Origin: Halichondria panicea | Taxonomy: Eukaryota > Porifera > Demospongiae > Suberitida > Halichondriidae | Direction of reading: 5' to 3' | NCBI RefSeq assembly: GCF_963675165.1 | Contig: NC_087391.1 | Span: 825,001 to 889,000 of the forward strand | Length of the DNA: 64,000 nucleotides | Shown here: piece by piece, positions 1 to 50,700 of the stretch | How positions within the stretch are numbered: the stretch's first letter is position 1 | How the letters are laid out: every line of letters begins with the position of its first letter | Position numbers and translations under genes: made by a program | Notes under the pieces: generated by a model | Seen by the model: only the letters and a program-made list of their open reading frames with translations | Told to the model about the DNA's origin: nothing | The model's database searches: none

Positions 1-47
1 TATAGCTATGTGGGCACACTTACATATACGTACGTACATATACACAC

Positions 48-1282
48 CTGTATTTCTTGATGACTCTCCCAGTGAGCTCCTGCAGTGTAGGCAGACTAAG
101 ATCAGAGCATCTCCTCACAAGTCCACTGGCAGTGAATGGGTTGCCAAACAAATCCAGAGATTCTAAACTGAGGTTTGGGAACGAAGGTGGAAGCACAACT
201 AGCTTGTTGTTACTGATAGACAAAAATTTGAGGGTGGTCATCTTTCCAAATGTCCTTGGTAGAACTTGCAGTTGATTGCAATCCAGTCTGAGTTGTATAA
301 GTGATTTAAAATTTGAGAATTTGTGTGATAAATGTGCGAGTGAGTTTCGTGCTAAGTCCAAAAGTTTTAATCGCTCAGAAAGATTACCAATACAGATACT
401 ATCAGGAAATTCAGTCAGTTTGTTACCGGACAATTTGAGTTCTATTAGACTTGCGTCTTTTAAACTCTCAGGCAATGATTTAATCGAGTTATTAGACAGA
501 TCAAGAAACTGCAACATCTTCAACTCCAGTAATCTCATATCCAGTCGATTCAGAGATACTCCAACGGCTTCAAATCGCTCCAAAGATGACGGAAAACCTT
601 TAATAGGATATTCTCCACGAGATTTAACCACCAGTTTGGACTTGGGTGCTTCAATGTGCTGCATCTTAGTTGGCAATAGAGGGGCCAGCTCTACCCCTGT
701 CTGCTCTTGGGGAGTTAGCCTGAGAACTTTGAGTAACTCCTTTAGTTTATCTGGTTCAGCCTGATGAAAGAAATAAAAGGCAATGCGGATAAGACACTCT
801 CTATGAGCCACACAATTTTATGAAAGCGGCTATTAATCAGTACTATAGTATTACACGTACCTTTGAAATGAAGAGGTCATGTGCTGGCTCCTTGAATTTT
901 ATGGTAGCTTTTCCTTCATGAACAAACTTGGCGAATATTTTAGTGACATTATTCTTCACCTGAGCCAGAAAAGACAAACACATCTAGCTTTACAATGTTA
1001 ACAGCAAAATGTACAAAACAGCACACTAGAAATAACAATGTGAATAAATCAAATCGTTACATGCGATGGTATTGCTACCTTATACTTTGATCCGGACACG
1101 TTCTTTGCCGTGGACACAATCAGGTAGAGTTCGTCTCTCTTGACACCACCCGCTGGTCCTTGTACTGGTTTCTTCCCAAGACACACAGAAGCCTTGGAAC
1201 GAGTGGTCTTACTGGCTGACCTCCCTCCACCATTCATCACTGCCAGAGAGTAGACCACTTCCAGCTCACAATTTAGCCTCAT
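48..1282 (-). CDS. LRR1: LRR1, leucine-rich repeat protein 1 (CUL2 ubiquitin ligase substrate receptor), 5' part
   Basis: Three exons read leftwards: 1282-1079 (68 codons from ATG, starting MRLNCELEVV), 959-861 (33 codons) and 760-48, which ends in a CAG|GTGTGT donor, so the gene continues past the left edge. The first two exons give the N-terminal domain typical of LRR1 (formerly PPIL5). The third opens with the linker and then carries at least five leucine-rich repeats of the LxxLxLSxNxLxxLP type, ending in the family-typical LESLDLFGNPF. From knowledge of the family, LRR1 is a substrate adaptor of CUL2-RBX1 E3 ligases acting in replisome disassembly and in control of CDK inhibitors. The third exon could be read open further upstream, but the CAG|GCT acceptor at 762-761 is the one that keeps frame and matches the human join. 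The C-terminal part is not visible. It is head-to-head with TBCB. Confidence 0.9.
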
Positions 1283-1528
1283 ATCATTGAATTTCCACCA
1301 GCCTCCTAGAGGGGCGTGACTGTTATCCACACCCCCCTCTTCGCCAAAATTAATAATCTCTATTGTCGCAAAATTAAATTTGCACACTGCACGCGGTAAA
1401 TTGTAACCTTTAACCTCTACAATGTTCTTGAAATTACACACCCACCTCCTAGATCCTTAGCTAAAATCACAGCTATTAAAATAGTAAAAGTTATCTGGCT
1501 CTGTTGCTGCAAAGATAATCAGTGGATT
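1283..1528. promoter_or_regulatory. Short divergent LRR1/TBCB promoter interval
   Basis: Only 246 bases separate the LRR1 start codon (minus, 1282) from the TBCB start codon (plus, 1529). Both 5' UTRs and both core promoters must fit here unless unseen upstream UTR exons exist. No clear TATA box at a canonical distance was recognised. Bidirectional promoter use is inferred from geometry alone. Confidence 0.5.
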
Positions 1529-2642
1529 ATGGCCGTCAATATCAATCCCTCCTATATCAATCTGAAGATATCCAGTTCCTTGAGCAGCTTTGGCTCTGAG
1601 AAGAGGTACCCCAGCTCTGTACTCATCGGAGAACTAAAGGTGTGTGTTGTAATAGCTGCCTGCATGTATTGATAATACTGACCCACAGGGCAAGCTAGAG
1701 CTGGTGACTGGGGCTACGGCAAGCATGATGCAGCTGCAGTTGTTTGATAAAGATGGGAAGATGATATGTGAAGTGGACAATGATGAAGCTACCCTGGAGT
1801 CATATCCTGTCAAAGACGGGTACAGAATTCATGTGAGAAAATATAGTCTCTGCATCCTTGTAAGATTTGGTCATACATGTGCAGTGGTGGTAGTGTTGTG
1901 TACGTGCAGTGTTTTAGATGGTATGTATTTCCTTGTAGGTGATTAACAAGGACCCTAGTCAATTGGGACAGTTCGAAGATACTTCCAGAGTTGAGAAGTA
2001 TGAAATATCTGAGGATGAATACAGTAAAAGAACAGGTAAGCATGTTACATGATGTAGTTATGCTGGGCATCAGGTCCATGTATAGTGAGCATTCTCTAGT
2101 ACCCTCTCTCTCCTCCTCCTCGCACACACAGACTCTGTACAAGCATTCAAGAAACGCATGAAGCTGGGTAGGTTTGCAGATAAGGACCCAGCGGCCGAGG
2201 CCGAGGCAGCTGCTCAGCTGGAGGAGGAGAGACTTCTGGCCGAGAGTATCGTTGTGGCATCTCGTTGTGAGGTCTCTGTGGCTGGAGGAATGGCAAGGAG
2301 GGGCACAGTTATGTATACTGGTGAGTGGGATTTAGAGCTGCTTGCAAAACTTGGTGTACTAAGTAGCGGATTGACTCTTGTTTTTGTGTGTGTGCAGGAA
2401 AGACCGAGTTCAAGTCAGGCTACTGGGTGGGAGTCAAGTATGATGAACCTGTGGGCAAGAATGATGGAAGGTAATGGCGTGCGTATTCAACTGCAATGTC
2501 CGTGAATGATTCTCTGCATTTGTACAGTGTTGGAGAGAAGAGGTATTTCACCTGTCCACCAAAGTATGGTGGATTCACTAAACCAAAGAATGTGCAAATA
2601 GGAGACTTTCCAGAGGAAAACTACAGTGACGATGAAATGTAG
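1529..2642 (+). CDS. TBCB: TBCB, tubulin-folding cofactor B
   Basis: Six exons splice in frame: 1529-1639, 1689-1832, 1939-2035, 2132-2320, 2398-2470 and 2528-2642, giving 242 residues (human TBCB has 244). The protein has an N-terminal ubiquitin-like domain (about residues 8-90), a charged coiled-coil segment rich in Glu and Ala (about 115-155), and a C-terminal CAP-Gly domain with the diagnostic [17 protein letters not shown] stretch. It ends in the acidic tail DDEM, comparable to the DEI tail of vertebrate cofactor B. From the family: it binds alpha-tubulin after CCT release and, with TBCE, takes part in heterodimer assembly and disassembly in the cytosol. The start ATG lies in good context directly before the conserved ubiquitin-like strand. 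The gene is complete and shows no break. Confidence 0.95.
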
Positions 2643-3027
2643 CTACTGCCTCCTAGGGCTAGGGTTCTGCTGCATGTATACCATTTTTATCTGCTGATAC
2701 TTATTTATTCTTGCTTTGAACGGCTCGTAATCAAGTGGTTGGCGTGCCAATTCGCAATAATTAGAAACGCAATCACGCTTGTCATTCGCAATTGGGTCGA
2801 TGTTTTTAATTACGGTAGCTTGTTTGTGGGCGTGGTGTCTTCTCTCTGGAAAGAAAATAAACTAAAGATAATTCTTCTGTTCCTGTGTTTCAAGGTGGGT
2901 TATACAATAGCTATTGAGAAGGAGTACCCATTAACAAACTTTAAGTGCCTCATGTAGGTTAGGTGTGCGTGTGTGAAGCTGTTAAAAATAAATTAAAATA
3001 TTTTGTTGTTCTTTATTTAGAGTCGTC
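2643..3027 (+). other. TBCB 3' flank and 5' leader of the next small gene
   Basis: No conserved coding sequence was recognised. A pyrimidine-rich tract ending TTTAG at 3020 looks like a 3' splice site just before the ATG at 3028, so a non-coding 5' exon of the downstream gene probably lies here. The AAG|GTGGGT at about 2893 is a possible donor. An open frame over 2739-2957 has no homology I recognise and I do not call it. Confidence 0.35.
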
Positions 3028-3684
3028 ATGTTGAGTGGCTTTGTGAGTGGGGTGAAACGAACACTACCTTTCTTTATGCCCCTGAGGTCCCTGTGTGTGT
3101 CATTTGGCATCACTGGCTACCTCATCTACAAGTTACCCATCTCAGGTATGCCCCAGTTCAATATGACAAGTATTAACGTGTATGCATTTAAACTAATTAT
3201 GTGTGTGTGTGTGTGCATTTTGTGTGATTATTATATTGTTTTCTTGTTCACACAGCGGAGGCCAGGGCGAAGTCAAGTAAGTGCTTTGTACTACCGTATA
3301 GCGGGAAATTTTCGCGGGTGCAAATTTTCGCTATTTGGCTCCCAGAGCCCTCAGCAGAAATTTTCGCGGTTTTAATTTTCGTGTCAATGCCAATAAACCA
3401 CACCCACCAATAGGTTTTGCACCTGCGTATACCGGTGCGTGGGAGTTTATCCCAGTTTTAATTTTCGCGTTGACTACTCTGCCCTCGAAAAACGCGAAAA
3501 TTTGCACCCCACGAAAATTTCCCGCTATACGGTATATAGACAACTTACAACTTAATTACACCCTAACAGGCATACATGCATGGATGGATGATTGACATGA
3601 TTGTTTGTGTACCCCGTTGTCTAATTATTGATCACTGTTTTCTTCTCTCGTGCAGAGTTCCTCCACCCTGAGCTCGGACATTAG
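3028..3684 (+). CDS. Small single-pass membrane protein, 55 residues, unknown function
   Basis: Three exons with good borders splice in frame: 3028-3145, a 21-nt exon 3256-3276, and 3656-3684 including TAG, making 55 residues. The middle of the protein is a hydrophobic segment (about residues 13-36, Pro-Phe-Phe-Met-Pro to Tyr-Leu-Ile-Tyr). A short basic stretch (Val-Lys-Arg) precedes it, and a small polar tail with Ala-Lys-Ser-Lys follows. That pattern suits a short membrane or mitochondrial inner-membrane protein of the SMIM kind, but I do not recognise a family. The frame closes exactly over three exons (168 nt), which is the main support. Intron 2 contains a 239-bp inverted-repeat element. 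The first exon can also be read on past its donor, but this gives an unrelated tail. Confidence 0.55.
3294..3532. mobile_element. Inverted-repeat MITE, family A copy 1 (TA duplication)
   Basis: The ends are inverted copies of each other: CCGTATAGCGGGAAATTTTC on the left, and its complement ending in GCTATACGG on the right, over about 40 bases. The element is flanked by TA on both sides (3292-3293 and 3533-3534). It is 239 bp and non-coding, as expected for a MITE mobilised by a Tc1/mariner-type transposase. It sits in intron 2 of the small membrane-protein gene. Confidence 0.8.
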
Positions 3685-4095
3685 ACCACACCCACCAAGG
3701 ACTATGTAGCCTATTTATGTACTCTCGTGTTGGTCGTTAGATGTCTGTACAAATACGTTTGGCCAGTACAGTTGTTTGTATCTTTTGTTTCTGCCTCACA
3801 AGAGATTGTAAATATTGACCAAGTTGATGAAACAATATAATTAATTATTGATCATCACGTACAATTAGTCTCATCCTCTCAGGCCAAGTTGTCTCTAAAA
3901 TCGATATCGCCAACTATTTGAGAAAAATCAGCCTGGGAACAAGGCTACACGTATATAAAATTACCAATTTAATATAATTATTATAATTATGAACAGTTAA
4001 CAAATTAAAAGTAATTATTTTTCTAAAAAATAGATGCAGACAATATAATTATCTACAGGCATGCTGGTGAGGGAGTGTGGTTATTATAATTATAA
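3685..4095. other. Convergent 3' flank between the small membrane gene and ADGRV1
   Basis: AT-rich sequence holding the 3' UTRs of two convergent genes. I see no further open frame, repeat or RNA gene. Confidence 0.5.
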
Positions 4096-44225
<40,130 letters not shown>

Positions 44226-44763
44226 ACTGTGCTATGAATGCAAGAATCTAAGAGCTGGGAATATAAATAACACTATACACAATATTTAGTCTTTATTGCA
44301 GCCTTCCTTGCAGTAGCTCTGATCTGACTGTTTGCTGCAAACACCACACACGATGCAGATCCGCCCCCTTTTGTGGTTTTGAAATGTTTGTTGCTCATGA
44401 ATATCATTATCAGCCAGCATTGCACTATTTACTGTGTAACTTAACTTGAGAGTAAATTCAGCATCCATACTGTGTGATTTTGTCTTTTTTGATGAGGTCT
44501 CCGCCTGACAGGACAGCAAAAGACGTCTTGATAGCTGCTAGCTAACCCTAGCCCTTCAGACACTTTACCATGCGGGTGAATAATAATCATGATACAGTTT
44601 TAACGATCTTTACCATATTTGTAGGCCATGCTGTCCAGTACAGTCTATGGAATTGAAACCAGGCTAGTTTTCGTTTATCTATGGTTTGTGTCTCCTACTG
44701 ATTATCAAAAAGACAAAGAAAACCCCGTGCATTAAGAGCTCAAGCTTCCAAGAACCTCTCCCA
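44226..44763. promoter_or_regulatory. Divergent ADGRV1/VPS54 intergenic interval with a Cys-rich ORF remnant
   Basis: The 538 bases between two divergent start codons must hold both promoters. On the minus strand, 44477-44289 stays open from an internal Met and ends in a cysteine cluster (C-I-V-C-G-V-C, then Y-C-K-E-G-C), just after His-Lys-Arg-Gly-Arg. That resembles the zinc-binding tail of piggyBac-type transposases. It has no other domain, so if real it is only a remnant. Confidence 0.35.
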
Positions 44764-47700
44764 ATGGCGGGGCACTCATCAGGTAGTGAAGACCTGTGGG
44801 ATGAACTATCTAGGATTCCAAAGCGAGTGGGCGTGGCCTCTCTCCCCAAGAGGTCTCGGATCCCCAGCGTAGAGGAGATTGGCTCAAAGAAGGAACCAAA
44901 ATGGATGCTTCGATCGGGAGCACAAAATCTAGCGACTGCTCTAAACGAGCCATTGAACCGTGAACTGGACCTCTTCACTCGAACGTGGGGCAGCTATTTT
45001 ATCCCCACCGCCCCCCTCCCCCCGTCCACACTACCCTCCATCGAGTTGCGCGACTTTCTTCCATACCTCAAGAATACGTCTCGAGGGCGCAAATCTCACC
45101 GGTCAATCATACGAGAAATGAAGAAGCAGGCTGAAGGTACCACGCCCACCTCCCCCTCGATGATTGCCCCCCTCGTTGCCAAGCTCAACGAAGGGGGGAA
45201 GACGTACGACCTCTCATCTGTACCACGAGTATACATGCAAAACGACTTCTCTTTAGAGGACCCTCCGACTTTCAAAGAAGTCATACCACTATCGCAACTG
45301 TTCCCGGCCAAGCGAGGGGGTGTGGTCAGTACTAAGGAAGGTACAAACCACTCGACGAAGCTCCTTCATGAACAGCTGACCCAGTACCTGGACGTCATCG
45401 AGGTCCACCTGGCTCACCAGATCTCACAGAGGTCGGACCTGTTCTTTGAGACCCTCTCCTCCCAACAGGACCTTCAGGAACTCATGACCGACGTGAGGCA
45501 CGATGTCGTTGAGCTAAGGTGAGGCAGGGTGGGGCCTATTCTCATGACGTTACTTAATTTCATGTAAAGTGCACGTGGCATTCTCCAGAGCAACAAGGCA
45601 ATTCACTGTACGTGCATGTATTACAGTTCCTAAATTGTTTAATGTTTGATAGATTATTGTAAACTCAATACTGACAATGCATTTATTATCTCTTTCACAC
45701 ACACATCTCCTTCACACACACACTTTTTCGCTGTGAACATGTTTCTAATTGAGCATACTGTATCTCACATGACTGCTCAATAAAGGGAGATGGGCAATGA
45801 ATACATTGAACGACTCAGTGGAGTATTTTGTTGAACTTTGATCACAATATCGATATTATTTAGCTAGCATGTATAATTGTTGTCTCTCTCTCACACAGAC
45901 ACAAGATTCGTGAGCTTGACAGAGTCTCCACTCACCAGACACTTAATCTCCTTAGGGCATTCATCCGTCGTCGTCACTACACAATCCTAGTCGACAAACT
46001 CCGTCTCATTACCATCGTCCAACAGACGCAACCAAACATCCAATCACTCTTGGCTGCCTCCGATTTCGTGGGTGCCCTAGAACTAATCAGCACTACGCAG
46101 GAGGTCTTAACGCAAGAGTTACAGGGAGTGCATGCCCTCAGGCATTTAGGGTCGCAGTTAAGAGAAATGGAGAAAGCAATTGGGAGAATGATGGAGGGAG
46201 ATTTTGTGAGCTTCTGCTTGGAGGACATTCGACAGAGGATCAGAGAGGCAGCTGATGGGGTGGAGGGTCTGGACACAGAGGTGAGGGAAGGGACTGGTAG
46301 ATCAGCTACATGTATAGCTCTTACTGGCTATGTCTGTAGAAAAAATTATACATGCGTTTGAAGGATGTTTGTGAAATAATGCCCTAGAGGATGTTTTTCT
46401 CATCCATATCTGGAACCCCCTATCAATATTAGCCCCACTATTTCTAAACCTTGTTATCGATTTTCAATGTCTTGTTACCCTCCATGTACACAAACGCAGG
46501 AGAGGTTGATCTCTGTGACCTTTGGACTCCTACGACAAGGGAAGGTCCATTTCGTGACGGCACTCAGAGAAAAACTTCTCTTGTTCTTAAAGACGCAGGT
46601 CAAAGACATTGTACATGGCTACCTCAATTTACCCTCTGACCCCGGAGACGAGGCAACACCACTCTCACAGACCATTAAGGAGCTGAACTTTGACCCCTGG
46701 CTGACCCTTCTCACCCACGTCTTTGATTGCCTCATTATTCATTTGAGAGCAGTACAAGTAAATACACTGTGTTCCTGTTTGTGTGTGTGCGTGTGTGTAC
46801 TGTATGTCATGTGACATGTCTAGTGTATGCATAATTAGAGTATTGTAACTTTGCACACGGTCACTCCTTGCAATAGCCTATCTTTCCAGTTCATCAGTAG
46901 ACCTTTGTACACCGTGTACAGGTTTCCCCTGTAAACAATTCAGGCCATCAATTTGTGTTAACTTGTCAGTATCTAACTTAGTTACTGTTTCTGTACATGT
47001 GCTTCTTTCATGTTAACTGAATTGTCAGTATTTGAAATGGTCTACTGTTTCATTAACTAATAATTCATTCTGCCCAGGCCTCTGTGAAGGTGATTGCTGG
47101 AGTGTGTCAGAGAGCAGCTGGCAATACTGTGGTCTTTGTGGAATCTAGGTTAGTTAGTTACGCTTAGTTATGTACGATTGACTGCCCGTAACTTAATGCC
47201 AGAACATTTGTAGAGTATGTAGATCAGGGTTCTCCCCTTTCTGGTTGGTGATGGTCGGTCCTCTAAGCTCAGAAAATCATTGAAATTGGATCGAGTTATG
47301 GCCACTGAAAGAGTTCCGGAGCCATTGACTAAACGGGGGGGGGGGTTTAGTAGTTGAGCGTCTTTTAAAAGCAATAACCTTAGTATTGTTGATCCAATTT
47401 CATAAAGAGACCTTTGAAATCATGTGTTTAAATAAAAAATTTGCCATAATTTGGCATCCTCACCTTTGGACCATACTCATGATATTTTTTAGTAGGTGAC
47501 TGGTATATGTTCTGTAGCTCATAATTGATATATATAGAGACTGTACGCATTGATGCATTGTTTTCATGTCTCCCTGTAGCCCCCCTCCCGAGCCAATAAC
47601 CACACCCTCTGACCCCCCACCTCCCTCACTGAACTATGCCCCCATGGAGTCAATGGAGGACCAGGAAGCAGCTGACCGTCTCGAGCAAATGCTATTGGAC

Positions 47701-50700
47701 GATGAGCTTAGTGACACTCATATGGGACTTTCCCTCACCACAAACGTGGACTCTAACAATATTATTAAAGAGGAGGACAGAACAGATTTAAAATCTTCCG
47801 CCATGCCAACAGCTGAGGAAAATACGACTGACGCAAATGAAGAAAATCGATTGGACGCCAATTTTGCAGAGTGAGATTAAATTATTTTGTGGGCTGATTA
47901 TTTAATAATGCCTGTGTAGGTGTGAGGGTGGTGTGATCCCGGCTGAACTAAGCCACACCCTCCTAGTAGAGTGTGAGGAGGTGGTGACTGCATCATGTGA
48001 CCTACTCCACGCTCGCTGTGCCAGGATTCTGAGTATTCGTGCCAAGGCTGGTCTACTGGAGGAGCTGCTTCCCTCAGAGTTTGTGCGCCTGGTTCGTCTG
48101 GTGGAGACCTTTGTCAACAGGAGCACGACACTCACGGGTCGACAGTGTCCCCAGCTCAGGTCCTCCCTACTCTCTCAGGTGACCAGCATGTGACTGCGTG
48201 CATAGGAGTGTCATAATTATGTTTACATTTACATTTTTTTGTCTACAGGGCAAGAAATTTCTCGAGAAATTCCACACACAAAAGTTGGGCAAGCTAAGGT
48301 ATGTGCTAGTGTACTCGCTGCACTAAGGTGTGTGCTAGTGTACTCGCTGCACTAAGGTGTGTGCTAGTGTACTCGCTGCACTAAGGTGTGTGCTAGTGTA
48401 CTCGCTGCACTAAGGTGTGTGCTAGTGTACTCGCTGCACTAAGGTGTGTGCTAGTGTACTCGCTGCACTAAGGTGTGTGCTAGTGTACTCGCTGCACTAA
48501 GGTGTGTGCTAGTGTACTCGCTGCACTAAGGTGTGTGCTAGTGTACTCGCTGCACTAAGGTGTGTGCTAGTGTACTCGCTGCACTAAGGTGTGTGCTAGT
48601 GTACTCGCTGCACTAAGGTGTGTGCTAGTGTACTCGCTGCACTAAGGTGTGTGCTAGTGTACTCGCTGCACTAAGGTGTGTGCTAGTGTACTCGCTGCAC
48701 TAAGGTGTGTGCTAGTGTACTCGCTGCACTAAGGTGTGTGCTAGTGTACTCGCTGCACTAAGGTGTGTGATAGTGTACTCGCTGCACTAAGGTGTGTGCT
48801 AGTGTACTCGCTGCACTAAGGTGTGTGCTAGTGTACTCGCTGCACTAAGGTGTGTGCTAGTGTACTCGCTGCACTAAGGTGTGTGCTAGTGTACTCGCTG
48901 CACTAAGGTGTGTGATAGTGTACTCGCTGCACTAAGGTATGTGCTAGTGTACTCGCTGCACTAAGGTGTGTGCTAGTGTACTCGCTGCACTAAGGTGTGT
49001 GCTAGTGTACTCGCTGCACTAAGGTGTGTGATAGTGTACTCGCTGCACTAAGGTGTGTGCTAGTGTACTCACTGCACTAAGGTATGTGCTAGTGTACTCG
49101 CTGCACTATCTGACCCCTCCCCCCTTCTTGAATAGTCTGTTATTGGACGGTGAGAGATGGAAACAGACCGAGGTCCCCGCAGAGATACAGACCGTAGTCT
49201 CCACTCTAGAGTCTGGTGAGACAATATTGATGAGAAATAATGGGCAAACTTTTTTCTCTGCATGTGGTCAATGTTCCTAATTACCCCCCACACGTATGCA
49301 CACAGGTATTCAACCCCCCACTATGGCCGCAGAGAACTCGGTCAAATCCTCCGACTCTCAGCCCCCCAGCAACAAGCTCTCCATACACGGACAACAGTTT
49401 GCCGTCGTCTCGTAAGTTGCCTACTACTTTGACCTCCCACCTCTGACCTTTGCCCTTCAGAATCGTCCTGCTACTAATCAAGATGGTGATGGAGTACTGC
49501 TCTTGTGCTGATGACCTCCCGATGCTCATCACTGACGTCCTCTCAAAACTTGTCGAGATTTTAAAGGTGACCCACTGAGCATATCAGATCATAGTGTGTG
49601 ATGTCTGTATAGAAATTCAACTCTCGGACATGTGAGCTGGTTTTGGGGGCAGGGGCTATGACAGCAGTGGGTCTCAAGACGATAACAGCTAGGCATTTGG
49701 GTGAGTATATAATCAATAGCAGGTCTTTTTTTTCATCTACTTAAATTTCACATAATTATTAAGCATTTGGGTGAGTATAAAGTCATCTTATTTTTTGTTA
49801 ACTACTTGAATTTTAGATATTAAGCATGTAAGGTATACCAAGAGTATATGATAGAGAGAGAGAGTATCGAACATAGGCATGCTGTACATCAGATGTATGC
49901 GGAGAGTAACACATGTGACTTCCTTGTATCTGTCACAAGCTTGGAATTTGCACACTGACTAATCCAAGCGTGTGTGATGTAATCTATCAAGAAAGTAGAT
50001 TACATCACCCACGCTTGTGTGCAAATTCCAAGCTTGTGACAGATACAGGAAGTCACGTTACTTTCCACATACATCTGATGTACAGTATGCCTACATTCGA
50101 TACTCTCTCTCTCTATCATATACTCTTGGGTATACCCATGGCAGTGTGTGTGTTGGATTGTATAGTACATGAACTTGTATTCAGTGTACTTATAATCCCA
50201 GAGCATATATAATTGAAAGGAGATAATGTCCTATCAAATACAGTGAGAGATAGTGGGACAGAAACTGAAAGGAGAAGGAGAAGTGGGGTAGTGAGAACAA
50301 AGGAGGGGAAATAGTCTGGAATAGTGGTGTTGTACTTAATTGTGCTCTGTGTACTTCTAAATCTATTACCCTTTCCCTCTCTCCCTCTACTCAGCACTAT
50401 CCACTCGTTGCCTTGAGGCAGTGATGCTGATCATACCGTGCGTTAAGAAGCACTTTGAGGTGCGGCTACCCCCCCAACAACACGTCCTCCTCTCCCAGTT
50501 TGATCTTGTTATTGAAGTGAGTCTGTATAGCCACTGTTAGCTATTGTGGTTGGGCACGAGTATTTATTGTGGTCCCTTACATGTATCAATATCCAGTGTT
50601 CTGTTAAGGAGGGGAAGTATGTGAGAGTTGCAGAATTGAGCAACAAAAGAGGCCAGTAGCATTTTAGTGTCAGTTTCACTAGAGCATTAAGGATGTCGAT

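Noticed and set aside
2739..2957. 72-codon frame upstream of the small membrane gene
   Set aside because: No ATG in a convincing context and no similarity; probably 5' UTR or intron.
48299..49107. Direct-repeat arrays as CRISPR
   Set aside because: Units are contiguous with no unique spacers, and the genome is eukaryotic. The same applies to the 11.3-12.1 kb array.
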